64,000 bases of DNA from Immersiella caudata (lineage: Eukaryota; Ascomycota; Sordariomycetes; Sordariales; Lasiosphaeriaceae), in assembly GCA_030512335.1 (NCBI GenBank), contig JAULSU010000007.1, positions 3,534,001-3,598,000 on the forward strand. The letters run 5' to 3'. Positions 21,612-32,818 of the stretch are shown piece by piece. Each line of letters starts with the position of its first letter. Position 1 is the first letter of the stretch. A program made the translations under genes and the position numbers. A model generated the notes under the pieces. The model was not told the origin of the DNA. It saw only the letters and a list, made by a program, of their open reading frames with translations, and ran no database searches.

Positions 21612-22198
21612 GTGGGCGGATGGGCAACGGGGTCCTCAGAGAGATCTGAGATAGGTAAGATAACCCTCTTCAACGCAAAACCACACAGACAAAAAAAAAG
21701 AGATTGAGATGTTAGTAAAGTTTTCCATCTGTCTGCTGTCGGGGGCCGTTGATTTCCACTCTTGGCGTCTCACCTCCCTTAGAATTAGGTATCGTTCGTG
21801 AAATCTGCAGTTTACGGCCAAAACAAACACCAGTTCTTCAACTATACAACCGCCAGTGCAGGACTCGAGGGTTTCATTTCAATCCAAGAAAGCACTGCAA
21901 AGGCAAAGGGTTCCAGCAAGGCAACTCGAGGGTATATACGTTGAAGTTGAGTCTAATATATTCAGGCTAATCATCTGCCGCTTAAAAGCCAACCCTTGTT
22001 TTCCGTGAGGCTCTATATGTACCCGACCCCGCATACTCCGATTACCCAATATCATCCCGCGCAATGCATATACCTAATTGAACCGCAGTATATCAACATC
22101 ACGTACCTCGGATTACATACCCATTTTGCGTATCTCTTACAGCATCAGACCTCATCAAGATATCCCCGTCGACTTCACACATATGCACTACCGAGACA
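21612..22198. other. Intergenic region
   Basis: AT-richer stretch between the membrane-protein remnant and the peroxidase 3' end. No gene recognised. Confidence 0.4.
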
Positions 22199-23209
22199 CT
22201 ACCTGGGCAGCGGCAGGACGGCGGTGCAGTCCGTGAGCTCAGCGACGTTCTTGACACCGAGCAAGCTCATCTTCAGGTAGGCTTGAGCGTATGCCTCAGC
22301 CCAAGGCGCCTGCGCGTCCCTGGCGGCGAAGGCGTTCCAGATGGGCGCCGTGGTAGCGTCGTGGGCCAGCGCAATATCGCTGCGGAAGCGGAAGACGCCA
22401 TTAGGGGGCCGGCTGGCGGATGTCTCGCTGTAGTATCGGTTGTCGAGGTCGCCGGGGGTGGAGTCTTGAGGAGCACCTGCCGCGCGAGGGTTGACAAAGT
22501 TCTGGCGGGAAACAGAGTGGGCGCCCAGCAAGGCAACCAGCTCAGCCGGGCTGATCGTCTTTGCGCCAAAGAGGTCGAGCAGCACGGGTGCAGTCTGCGA
22601 TGGCAGCGGCAGCAGTCCCGGGGGCGGGAGGTCGAAGCTGTCCTTCCGGCCGATGAGGGTGGTGATGCGTGGGCCGCCAGGGCAGACGACGGTAGCAACC
22701 TTGGCCCCGACCTGGATCAGATCGGCGGCGGTGACCCCATACTTCTTGTAGGCATCGTACCAGGCCACTGTCTTCTCGGCGATGGCCTGCAGGCCGTTGT
22801 TGTCGGACCGGGACAGTTCACCCGAGAAAAGGATGGACCCATCGGCGCCCCCAAAGGGAAGCGAGGAGTTCCACGTGGAGGAATCGTGGAAGCCGAGTCG
22901 GATGGCAGCACGTGCGAGGGCGGAGCATTTGGCGCCATCGGTGAAAGCTGCCGTCATGTCGGCAACGATGTAGCTCCAGATGCAGCACGTGTCTTTCCCG
23001 CATGCCTCCGAGTCTTTGGGACCGGGAGGGGTGTACGTGGCGGTGCTGCCGAACGCTCTCTTCTGAACCACGGGGTGAACCGCCATGGCGTCCCGTTGTG
23101 TCATTCTCTCGGTCGTCTCCAGTATCTCCGCCATAGCCTTGCCCATCCCAGGGCGTGCATGTGTCGTTGGAAGGGTGGCAAGTGCCAAAGTAAAGATGGT
23201 GGTCCACAT
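22199..23209 (-). CDS. Secreted class II-type haem peroxidase
   Basis: Single exon, 336 residues from ATG 23209 (MWTTIFTLALATLPTTHA, a clear signal peptide). Conserved plant/fungal peroxidase elements are the distal haem segment RLGFHDSSTW (Arg and His), the calcium-site stretch GGADGSILFSGE, AADLIQVGAKVA, and the proximal-His segment LVALLGAHSVSRQ. A later Asp in FRFRSDIALAHD fits the residue that supports the proximal His. Length and motifs match ascomycete class II-like peroxidases. I cannot see a convincing manganese site or the exposed catalytic Trp of ligninases, so lignin attack is not implied. It would use extracellular hydrogen peroxide to oxidise phenolics. Confidence 0.9.
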   Translation of the reverse strand: MWTTIFTLALATLPTTHARPGMGKAMAEILETTERMTQRDAMAVHPVVQKRAFGSTATYTPPGPKDSEACGKDTCCIWSYIVADMTAAFTDGAKCSALARAAIRLGFHDSSTWNSSLPFGGADGSILFSGELSRSDNNGLQAIAEKTVAWYDAYKKYGVTAADLIQVGAKVATVVCPGGPRITTLIGRKDSFDLPPPGLLPLPSQTAPVLLDLFGAKTISPAELVALLGAHSVSRQNFVNPRAAGAPQDSTPGDLDNRYYSETSASRPPNGVFRFRSDIALAHDATTAPIWNAFAARDAQAPWAEAYAQAYLKMSLLGVKNVAELTDCTAVLPLPR

Positions 23210-24950
23210 CGTGATGGTGATTGGCTGAGGCAAGAAAAGAGAAGAGGGAACAGAAAAGGAAAAAGGCCCAAAAGCGTAGAGCTCGTATAGGCTGACGAGG
23301 GCGATTATATGCTTTGTAGATCCTGTTCCGTCGTTGGTGATATTTCCTCATGCAGTGCAAGTGGTCGCAGGGTTATGTAGTTGGTGCTGGACGCGTTTGG
23401 GGCGTCATCGCAGAGACAACGTTCAAGACATGCTCACCGTGTGGATGGCAGCGGTGACTGGTCTGGCCCTCCGACCACCCCGGGAAGGCAGTGCTGCGGT
23501 GCTAGCGTTGGATATTTTTGGCAGAAACCCTGCTGCTGGCTGCAATGCTGGCAGGAAGATGGGCACGGATAGCCAACCAACGGCTGGTGAACCCGGTCTG
23601 CGGTGTCCATCGCTGGGCCAATCCGTAGCGGGGCGCCGGCGCGCTGGGAGGATCGGCATGGATCGGGTGCTGGGCGGTGATTCGCTCCGCTGCCCAGCCC
23701 CCGGACCCGACCCCGTCAGCGCCGAATCGCGCGGCTGGTGAAAAGATGGGTGAAGGCGGCGGCTGCTGTCGACCAACATGGCAGAGAGTTCAGATGCCAA
23801 GGAGCCAGGAGCCAGGATCGCTTCGAGCTCCCACGCTGTGCGCGCCTCCACCACACACAGCGCCAGCCGCGATGTCGAGCCTCAGCACAGCCCAGAAACG
23901 ACCGTTGGGCCCAAGCGCCCCGCCTTCGCCCCCAAGGAGCACAAGCTACTTTCGCCTCGGACAGAAGTCAGTTGCAGAGGGAGGGATTCTGCAGCACAGT
24001 CAGCAGCCACCTAAACTCAACTTCGTTTGCGTAGGAGAGCTCCGCGATTGACCAGTTGACAGGTTAACTTCGAAGCATGATTCCTGTTGCTGGTCAACAA
24101 AACGCGACCGCGTCCGTGCCCCTCACCACTGGCACATTACGTGATCCCACCGAGACAGCCCATCGGCGGTGAGTCCGTCAGGCTTCAAAACCCAAAGCCC
24201 CCCTCGCATTCACGTCTGCAGAAGATGCGAGTTGCCACTGACCGTTCTCGGCAATATCAGGCGAGTACGCAGGAGAGCTGAACAACCGCTCGTCCACTCA
24301 CGGCTCGAAGTTGAGCGGATGCACCCGATGAATCGCGGTAGCGTGGCGCCTCTCCTTGGCTGGACCGCAGGGAGGACTCGATATCTCCTCCAACCACAGC
24401 CTGGGCGTATCGAGATGTGCGAAAATCCCATGCGCAGCGCTGATCCGTCCAGACGGGTGGAACCTGACCTATCACCGTGGGCAGCGAACACCCACGCGAC
24501 TCCGCGAACTGTATGGTGACCAGCCTAGACTCGACGGAGGTTGCTCTGGGATGTTTGAACATCGCCAGCGGTGAACACACCAAGTGCTTGGCAAATCTGC
24601 AAGAATTTGGAGGAGTCGATGAGATCGAGCGCGAAACTTTAATTTTTGGAATTTTGAGAAGAGGAAAACAAGATTCCTTGCCGGCCAGAAGTGGCGATGT
24701 CGAACAAGCCTCAATCCAGGGTTAGGGTTCCCCTCACCCCCCCGCTCAACGTCAACAACTCCGCATTTTCGCGTCCCACTGCACATCGCCCAGAACCGCA
24801 TCCACAACCATTCGTCGTTACACAAATCTGCAGGAACAAACCCCCTCTCCCGCCATCTCACTTCGGTCCAGAACCATCCACCATCCAGCCTCCTTTCAGC
24901 CCCATTCCCCTCCCTGCATCTCTGCCTCCCCGCCCCAACTCCAACCAACA
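23210..24950. other. Intergenic region upstream of two divergent genes
   Basis: About 1.7 kb between the peroxidase start (minus strand) and the Rossmann-fold gene (plus strand). Open frames under 175 codons overlap each other on both strands. A 78-codon frame at 23778 (MAESSDAKEP) has no recognisable features. Nothing supportable. Confidence 0.4.
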
Positions 24951-25835
24951 ATGGAAGATCTCGACCTCCTCATACTCGGCGCAGGCTGGACAGCCACATT
25001 CCTCATCCCCCTCCTCCAAAAACACTCCCTCTCCTTCGCCGCAACCACCACCACCGGTCGGCCCGTCGCGGGCCAGCCCACCATCCCCTTCCGCTTCAAT
25101 CCCGACGATGACAACGCCCGCTCCGCTATCGCCGCCCTTCCACGCGCCCGATCCGTGCTCGTTACCTTCCCTCTCTACGGGCCCGGACCTAGTAAATTCC
25201 TCGTAGAGTCCTACACATCAACACACCAATCCGCTTCTGCAAGCGCCTCTTCCACCTTCCGCATCATCCAGCTTGGGAGCACGGGTATCTGGCAAGGCAA
25301 AGGCGGACAGACGTTCACTACTGGGGATTCTCCCTGGGTGGATAGGCACTCTGCGTACGATGACACCAACGCGCGCGCAGTTGCCGAGGTTGAACTGCTC
25401 AAATTGGGTGGGTGTGTACTCAACCTCGCGGGATTATGGGGCGGCGTGAGGGATCCGCGGAACTGGGTGCAGCGCGTGGCGAAGACGAAGGAGGAGGTGA
25501 AGGGGAAGAAGAGTCTGCACTTGGTGCACGGGATGGATGTCGCACGGGGGGTGTTGCAGGTGGTGAGGTGTGATGGGGGGAAGTGGGAGGAGCTTGGGAA
25601 GGGGCAGAGGTGGATGTTGACGGATGGGTTTGTGTACGATTGGTGGGCGTTGTTGGCGGGCTGGGCGGAGGGGAGCGATGGGGAGGTTAGTGAGCAGGCG
25701 ATGTGGGTGGGGGAGTTGATGGGGGAGGAGGGGGTGAAGGGGTTGCCGAGGGCGATGGAGGCGTTGGGGAGGTGTTATGATTCGAGGGAGTTTTGGAGGG
25801 TGTTTGGGATGGTGCCGGTGAAGGCTAGGGTGTGA
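24951..25835 (+). CDS. NAD(P)-binding Rossmann-fold protein (SDR/epimerase-like)
   Basis: Single exon, 294 residues. The N-terminus MEDLDLLILGAGWTATFLIPLL carries a GxGxxxx dinucleotide-binding turn directly after the first beta strand. IIQLGSTGIWQGKG fits a later beta strand and loop, and the conserved NLAGLWGGVRDPRNWV and LVHGMDVARGV resemble YeeZ-like extended-SDR proteins. A catalytic YxxxK triad is not obvious, so it may bind a cofactor without classical SDR catalysis. The substrate is unknown. The second half has very G-rich codons, unlike the C-rich first half. Confidence 0.75.
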   Translation: MEDLDLLILGAGWTATFLIPLLQKHSLSFAATTTTGRPVAGQPTIPFRFNPDDDNARSAIAALPRARSVLVTFPLYGPGPSKFLVESYTSTHQSASASASSTFRIIQLGSTGIWQGKGGQTFTTGDSPWVDRHSAYDDTNARAVAEVELLKLGGCVLNLAGLWGGVRDPRNWVQRVAKTKEEVKGKKSLHLVHGMDVARGVLQVVRCDGGKWEELGKGQRWMLTDGFVYDWWALLAGWAEGSDGEVSEQAMWVGELMGEEGVKGLPRAMEALGRCYDSREFWRVFGMVPVKARV

Positions 25836-26360
25836 GCTTCGGAAGGGTTCTACGTTGGGGTGACGTGCCGAGGGGCGTTCCTGACTAGAGGTCTGGAACT
25901 AGATGCAGTACATTTGTATGCATAAGTGGTTCGACGTTGGGGTTGGTTGCACGACGCTGGTGAGTTCTTCGTGTTAGCAAAGAAGCAATTTCCGAGACTC
26001 GCTCGTCTGTGCCCGAGAGCTTCTACGATGCAGTGCATGGGTTCGGGATTAAATTGACATGCAACATAGGCTCCGCTGCTGTGTTTCCGTCTCACTCAGC
26101 AGCTGCTCGGGTGATCCTAGCAGGGGCTGTATGTCGGACTCCGGCGGGAGAGAGGCTCTTCGTCAGATATCTAGCTGCATATGCGGTGTATATTAATACC
26201 ACGGACAACACTGGTCAAGGTCGGGAGAAGGGGCAGGTTTGTGTTATTGTATCATTCATCTTTCATCTCCGAAGGGACTAGCCCTGCTCAGGGGTATCAC
26301 CCATCTCAGGCCTCCTCAGGGCATGCTTGGGGGGGCGCTGCTACGCAGGCGGCGATTGGC
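25836..26360. other. Convergent intergenic region
   Basis: 3' flanks of the Rossmann-fold gene and of the small minus-strand gene. No gene seen. Confidence 0.4.
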
Positions 26361-26798
26361 TTATGCCTTGGGACCATCACCGTCATCAGCACCGCTCCTC
26401 GAAGCATCGACAGCGCCAGCAGCGCCAGCAGCGCCAGCAGCAGCCTTCTCCGCGTCAATGCTATCCAGGAGATCATCACACTTCCTTCTTGGGAACCTCT
26501 TGAGGATGTCATCGAAGTTGGTGGGGACAGAAGCGCTAGAGCGAGTCTTTTGGCACTTGAGGCTACGCTTCAATGTGGTGACCGGGATCTCGGCCGGCTC
26601 GGACTCAGGCTCGGTCTCAGGCCCATACACACCTCCCTCCAACATCTCAATGACGAATACAGCGAGAAACTTGGCAAGGTGCTCCCCGCCTTGTTGGGCT
26701 TCGTGCTGGTAATAGAGCTCTACCACTTCCCGTGCAGAAAACATCCGGAGAGGCTTGGTTGTGTTTTGAGTAGCCATTTTGGTGTTTTGTGCGGGCAT
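26361..26798 (-). CDS. Small hypothetical protein
   Basis: Open frame of 145 codons from ATG 26798 (a second ATG lies seven codons downstream). Not recognised. The first half is ordered-looking and amphipathic (FSAREVVELYYQHEAQQGGEHLAKFLAVFVIEMLEGG). The C-terminal part is charged and ends in an Ala-rich stretch encoded by imperfect 9-base repeats (agcgccagc) at about 26408-26440. No signal peptide or membrane segment. The antisense strand is also partly open, so coding status is uncertain, but the helical amphipathic section supports a real gene. Confidence 0.4.
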   Translation of the reverse strand: MPAQNTKMATQNTTKPLRMFSAREVVELYYQHEAQQGGEHLAKFLAVFVIEMLEGGVYGPETEPESEPAEIPVTTLKRSLKCQKTRSSASVPTNFDDILKRFPRRKCDDLLDSIDAEKAAAGAAGAAGAVDASRSGADDGDGPKA

Positions 26799-27699
26799 GG
26801 TTGGGTTTGCTTTGGGGGCTTGTCAGCGTGCTTGCGTTGTCCCTTGTGGAAAAATTGCTCGCGGGGTTCGTTTTAGATCCGAAAGATTTGTGAGATCAAT
26901 GCTTGTAAAGCGATGGGCGATTCCAACTCCGGATAGACATAGTATCAACAGCTTTTTAAGATTCTTAAGCTTGGTGAGCGCGGGTCTTGAGCTCCTCATT
27001 AACACCAAGACAGTGTTCGGACTTGCCCTGGTTAGCAGGTTTGTGGTGGATCTCTGTTGGCGGAAAGGGACTGGTGAAGAACACCATGGGTGCTGTCTGA
27101 GCTCTGAATCCTTTGCTGAGTCTTTGTGACTGAACAGTGACCGTCAAAAGAGGTGAAACCTTGCACAAAAGCTATGGAACCGCATTGTCTCAAGGGCGCT
27201 TGACATAAGGCCGTCTTGGCGTTTCGAAGTCGAGACGGGATTGGTTGAGAGCGTCAAACAACCAAATCAGGGGATACTTTGAGCATCGCAAGAAACTTTG
27301 TCACTTCTTGCGAGCCCCGAAGGTCGCCACGGCCTCCGAAGCAGTCAAACTTTGCCACGTCCAAGTTATGCCAGCACAGCACATCCCCGTGATGCCAAAG
27401 CGGGGCTGTTTGTGCAACCGTGCGGTCGAGCAATTTCCACCAATGGTTTGCCCCACTTCCTAGCCCCAGCCACCCCTGGTCCCGTGATTGCTTGATCAGC
27501 CGCCATGGCACCATCCGAACGTCACATCAAAACAAGCACCATTCCATCTCGAATTTCTCACCCATCGAGTTGGAATTCGACTCTCATCAAGGGCGAAAAG
27601 CGTCTATTGGTTTAATTACCGGGCTTACTGATCATTAGTAGCCCATCTGGTCCTTGATCATTGAAGTCATTTTTGGTGCAGGCACCAGTTTTGTTGACG
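26799..27699. other. Divergent intergenic region
   Basis: About 900 bp between the small minus-strand gene and the M13 peptidase start. No gene recognised. It should hold the peptidase promoter. Confidence 0.4.
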
Positions 27700-30152
27700 A
27701 TGACAGCCAGGATGGACTCGGAGAAGGCCGCGTTGATGCGCGCCGATGAAATCGATGGGGATGCTCCTCAGACACGCCGTCATCGGTGCCATGGTCGCCG
27801 GGGCCCTCCGCCGTGGCCGGTAAGGCTCGCAGTCCTGTCAATCGCGGGCTTGGCGCTCTACAACTGCTCCCGACTCATGTCGAAGCCGGTCGCCATCCCA
27901 CCGGCGTCCGACCCGTCAAACGCATCCGACGAGGTCTGCTTGACGCCGGCTTGCGTTCACGCCTCGTCCGAGATTCTGTACAACCTCTCGCCCAGGTACA
28001 AGGAGCTCGACCCTTGCACCGACTTCGAGGAGCTGGTCTGCGGCGGTTGGAGGGAGCGCCATGACCTCCGGCCTGACCAGGGTGCTGCCTTCACCGGCAC
28101 CATCATGTCTGAGAACTCCCAGCTTCTGCTCCGCCATATTCTCGAGGCCCCGTACCCCCAGTCATCCAAGCACAGCTTCTTCTCGCCAAAGCAGCTCGCC
28201 ACGACCAGTCACTCTGTCGATGAGGACAACTTTGAGAAGCTGACCTCGGCCTACAAGGCGTGCTTGGACGAGGAAACCATCAAGGGTCTCGGGATCGCCC
28301 CTCTCTCCAAGATCGTTGACGAGATCAAGGCATCGTACCCTCTGACAGCGAGCCGCTCCGACGATGCCCTCAGCAGCACGATCTTGCTTCTTGCCAAGTA
28401 CGGCATTTCGGCTTTGGTCTCACCTGGAGCCGGTGCGGATGACACGAACCCGGATGTCGTTGTTGTCCAAGTCGGTGCACCCTGGAGGATCGGTCTGCCT
28501 TCCAAGGAGCGCTACAAGGATGATGCTCTTGTGAAGAAGTACGAGGGTGTGGTCGTCGAGGTTCTCTCTCAGTTGGTTCCAGGAGAGAGCAAGGACGTTT
28601 TTGCACGTGTTGTGGAGTTGGAGACGAAGCTCGCTGCGGCATCTCCCAGCACTCAAGAGCGTGAGGATGTTACGGTAGGTCGCTCTTCTCAATCCAAGGA
28701 ACAAAAACTGACTGCCTCAGTATACCTACAACCCCATGTCGTTAAAGGAGGCTTCAGACCTTACGCCGAAGATCGGTCTGGCAAACATCATTTCCGGTCT
28801 TTCCTCCGACTTCAAGGTTGACCGTTTGATTGTTGCCGCGCCCAAGTACCTGAAGGAGTTGCAGGGCATCATCGAGGGCTTCGATCCCGCCGTCCTGCAG
28901 AGCTACTTCATCTGGAAGGCAGTTCAGTCCTTGCACTCGAACCTTGAGTCACCCATCGTTCAGCCATACAAGGGCTTCGTCAATGAGCTGGCTGGCAAGG
29001 TATGACGAGTTCCATTTCCGAGAGGAACGCAACTAACTTTGCGCAGGACCCGAGTTCCAAGCCTGAGCGCTGGAGGACCTGCGTCGACCATGTTGACGAC
29101 AGCGTTGGCTGGCTTCTCTCCCGCTTCTTCATCGAGAAGGCCTTCTCTGCGGCAGCCAAGGACTTTGGTGATCTTATCGTTTCAGACATCAAGCGCGAGT
29201 TTATCAAGAAGCTCAAGGCCACCGAGTGGATGGACGACGAGACGACCGACAAGGCTATCGAGAAGGTGCACAAGATCGTGCAGAAGATTGGCTACCCCAC
29301 CGAGAGCCCTGATATCATGAACCCTGAAAGCCTGGCATCATACTACAAGAAGTTGTCGGTCAGCTCCAAGACTTTCTTCGATAACGCTCTCTCCGCCAGA
29401 GCGTTCGAAGTTGGCCGAGAATGGTCTGCGCTGGGCAAGCCAGTTGACCGCGCCGAGTGGGGAATGACTGCATCCACGGTTAATGCCTACTATAACCCTG
29501 TTGGCGGCGAGATTGTGGTAAGTTTTGGAGGTGAAGTTCTCGCTTTTGGACACATCTGACATGCACACAGTTCCCCGCTGGCATCATGCAGTTCCCCGTC
29601 TTTGATGTCGATGTCCCGGCCTACGTCTCCTATGGTGCTTTCGGTTCCGTTGCTGGCCATGAGCTCTCACACGCTTTCGACTCAACTGGCCGTCATTACG
29701 ATCAATACGGCAACTACACCGACTGGTGGAGCAACTCGACGGTTGAGGCTTTCGAGGAGCGCGCGCAGTGCTTCATCGACCAGTACGCCAATTACACCGT
29801 CCCCGGACCCGACAAGAAGGCCCTTCACGTCAATGGGCGCCTGACCCTTGGCGAGAACATCGCCGATGCTGGTGGACTATCAGCGTCCTTCCAAGCTTGG
29901 ACTCTCCGCGCAAAGGAGAAGCCCAACGCCCATCTTCCCGGCCTGGAGCATTTCACACAGGAGCAGCTCTTCTTCGTCTCTTACTCCAACTGGTGGTGCG
30001 GCAAGTCCCGCCCTGATGAGGCCATCAACCGTATCTACACGGATCCCCATGCCCCCAAGTGGGCTCGGATCCTGGGAACAATGGCGAACAGCCGGGAGTT
30101 CCGGGAGAGCTTCCAGTGCGAGAACAAGAAGCCTACATGCGAGCTTTGGTAA
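27700..30152 (+). CDS. M13-family zinc metallopeptidase (neprilysin/endothelin-converting-enzyme-like)
   Basis: Four exons (27700-28674, 28721-28999, 29047-29517, 29571-30152; introns of 46, 47 and 53 bp) encode 768 residues, a typical M13 length. A single hydrophobic segment near residues 38-55 (VRLAVLSIAGLALYNC) after a basic stretch predicts a type II membrane anchor with the catalytic domain outside or lumenal. M13 marks: the N-terminal DPCTDFEELVCGGW, substrate-binding NAYYNP, zinc motif HELSH in GHELSHAFDSTGRHYD (HExxH), the third ligand and Asp in GENIADAGG, and the conserved Cys-x-x-Trp terminus (CELW). It would cleave small extracellular peptides. The start is the first in-frame ATG; a second ATG four codons downstream is equally possible. 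Confidence 0.95.
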
Positions 30153-30974
30153 GCCTCAAGGGCTGTTCGTACGGGGGTACATCATCACATCTACAAGACG
30201 GTTTTTCTTTCCATTTTCTCAGCTGGATCTTTGTACAGTACACTCAACGCTCGTTTGCGTTTCATATGTATTATCAATAGCGAATAACATCATCTTGATC
30301 GCCTTCAGCTGGAGCAGGAAAGTTGTCGACTTATCTGTCTACGTCACGCCAATGGTGCTAGCAACACCATTGGTACTGACACAAAGTGGTCTTTGTTCTG
30401 GCCGAAGACCACGTTGACCCTCCTCGGCCCCGAGCGTCCGCCTAGGTATGTTGTCCACACAATGCACACAGCGCGACTCTTTGTTCTAACAAGGGTTGAG
30501 CTGAGACATCTCAGATCTTGGATGATATGGCGCGCCAACCTGGCTCCAATCAGGAAAGATCATAGGGCCAGACGCCGGGCTCTGCTCACTTCTCCGATCT
30601 TGCAATGCCATCCTCATCTCCAGGCCATCACCTTTCAATGCACCTGCCGCTACTAGTAGCGGCTAGCAAGCTGGCAAGCATGGGCTGAAACTTGAGCAAC
30701 GGACAGCCCTTTGGCTTGGTCAAAAGCGATTTGCTATGACACCGCTGGGTGGCTCCGAGGCAGCGCTCACAGAGGGTCACCGATTAAGTTGATAATTAGT
30801 ATATAGAGGGAGGGGAAACGCACTTCCTTGGACACAAGACCACAACACACCATCCCCGCAAGATTGATTCCGTCCCAGTTCACACTGTCGTGCTCGCCAA
30901 ATCCTCAACACACCCTTCAACCCTCCCTCCGGTACGCTACTGTTTTAATACCCAAGACTAGTAGAGTTTTGATC
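30153..30974. other. Intergenic region with a TATA-like element
   Basis: 3' flank of the M13 peptidase and promoter of the next plus-strand gene. A TATATAG element lies at 30800-30806, about 170 bp before the next start codon. No gene. Confidence 0.45.
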
Positions 30975-32260
30975 ATGGACACCCCTTTGAACATCGCGCC
31001 GGAGATCTCTGCCCCCTCAGCTTATGGACCCCCTGGGCCGATGCGGATCCCCTACGACCCAAAGAGCTGGAGGTCCAGCTTGAATGACTTCATTCACTAC
31101 CACTCACCTAGGTTTCGAGGAAAACCATTCAAGTCTCCTAGTGCTCCCTCGGTAAGTGAGAGGATATCTTTTCTGGATTGGTCTGCGGCTGACTCAGTTG
31201 TGTTAATAGGGGCCGTCGCCCAACCAGGATGCACATGCCGCCGAACAAGCCAGGGCTTCCCAGTCCCAGGTCCCGCATGTTTCTCGAGTGAGCGGGTCGT
31301 TTGTTATGAATCCGGATGACGACGAAGAATACACCGGTCGATCCTTAAATCCGTGGGAAACTAGCAGTGATTTCACAGACGAAGGACCCTACAGCGTTGT
31401 CATCGCGGACAATAAGAGGGGTGACGACGACGACGACGACCACTACCAGACCCGGCAAAACGATATCTCGGCCGAGATCGAGCCCATCTACAAGCCGAAA
31501 AAATCCGTCACTCTCCCAGCGTCGACTCGCTTCCTATATCGAGCCACGCCTGCATCTACCTCCTCTCTGCGCTCCGATGCAAGTCTCGTCACCCTCGTTC
31601 CACCCCTTTCACCCCTTGAACGAAAATCTAACCCCCCCTTTTCAGGAATCCTACTACTCCCTCCCCGGCCTTTCCACGCCCCCCCTGAATCAAAACGAAC
31701 ACCTCACCCTATCCTTCCGCCGCATCCGCGCTCGCTACGTCCGCGACCAAGCCAAGAAAGCTCCCGGATCCGTCGTCCGAAGAAATAGATATCCTCACCT
31801 TTTCAAACTCCGCGTCTCAGCCAAAGACTGCCCCAAAATCGTAACCTCGGCCACAAACCCACGTCTCTCCTACCCCCTCGTCAAAAGCGAAGGAGAGTCC
31901 TATTACGTCCCACGCACACGACCAGGCCCGGCGAGGGTGGTTTACCCCGCCGAGGAACATCGAAGAATGGAATGCGAGGTGTGGTATCATGATCCTAGGG
32001 TGCCGATTCCGGAGGGGAAGAAGCAGCATCCGTTTAGGAGGGGGGAGTACAGGGCGGGGAGGAAGATGGTTGGTCGGGTGGAAACTGAGCCGCGCATGCA
32101 CACGGTCAAGTCGGAGCTGCTACGCAGGACAAGTTCGGGGCTGTGGAGGAGCGGTTCTGGGTTGCGGAAGAGCAGTTCGTGGTTGGTGGGGAAGGTGAAG
32201 GGGTTGTGGGATGACGCAGTTGGTGTGATGGTGAGTCGGGCGTCTTCGAGTTCAGGTTGA
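30975..32260 (+). CDS. Fungal orphan protein, mostly disordered
   Basis: Three exons (30975-31151, 31210-31587, 31646-32260; two 58-bp introns) give 389 residues. The first intron is clear (GTAAGTGAG to TTAATAG). The second has the weaker donor GTCACC but a good branch (TCTAAC) and acceptor (TTTTCAG), and it alone restores an open frame. I recognise no domain. Residues 1-190 are Pro/Ser-rich with an acidic DDDDDD patch. The C-terminal half is more ordered and basic (FKLRVSAKDCPKIV, ECEVWYHDPRVPIPEGKK) and ends with Ser-rich basic repeats (SSGLWRSGSGLRKSSSWL). No signal peptide or membrane span. Confidence 0.65.
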
Positions 32261-32716
32261 GGGATGTTGGGTATTGGGGGATGTCTCTCTGGTGGTCGCG
32301 AAAGAGGTTTGGAGTTTGTGATGATTTATGATTAAAGTTTGCTTTTGGGATGCCTTTTTTAGTTTGCCTTAGGGAATTTGAGTGAGAGCTGGGTAGGCAG
32401 AGGCTTGGGTTTGCGGAACAGGATTAGATCAGAGGGTTGCGCGGGGGATACGGATTGTCAACTTTGCAGAGCGGGCTGCACTTCTTCACTTGTACTACGC
32501 CTCTGGCGAGTGCAAACGCCTTTGTGCCGGTTTGCCATGCTTTTTGCCTGCAACTCGATTGGGAAGGGGGTACCATTCCTCGGCCTGACGAGCAGAGTCT
32601 GAAGTCATTCATGGCTCTCTGCACACCCCCGATGTCTTCCGCGTAGGTAGATAAACGGCCCTCCACCGCCAACTTCTCGCCCAACCAGCTACTGTGGATG
32701 CTTCAACATCTACAAT
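32261..32716. other. Intergenic region before the tRNA gene
   Basis: 3' flank of the orphan gene; nothing further recognised. Confidence 0.4.
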
Positions 32717-32802
32717 TTTTCCGTAGTATAGTGGTCAGTATGTGAGCTTGTCAACTTTCCGTCGAATCGCTCGAGACCCGGGTTCAATTCCCGGCGGGAG
32801 AG
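32717..32802 (+). tRNA. tRNA-Asp (GTC) with a 14-nt intron
   Basis: The acceptor strands TTTTCCG and CGGGAGA pair with G-U wobbles. The D arm is GTATAGTGGTCAGTAT. The anticodon stem TGAGC/GCTCG encloses TTGTCA, with anticodon GTC. The T arm is CCGGGTTCAATTCCCGG. Between position 37 (A) and 38 (C) lies a 14-nt insert (ACTTTCCGTCGAAT), the canonical nuclear tRNA intron site. A T run follows at 32813-32818 as a pol III terminator. Identity is read from the anticodon and similarity to fungal tRNA-Asp. Confidence 0.85.
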
Positions 32803-32812
32803 AGTACCAATA

Positions 32813-32818
32813 TTTTTT
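32813..32818 (+). terminator. Pol III terminator of tRNA-Asp
   Basis: A run of six T begins about ten bases after the tRNA 3' end, as expected for RNA polymerase III. Confidence 0.6.

Noticed and set aside
22283..23290. 335-codon plus-strand frame across the peroxidase gene
   Set aside because: Antisense shadow of a GC-rich gene whose minus strand carries all peroxidase motifs.
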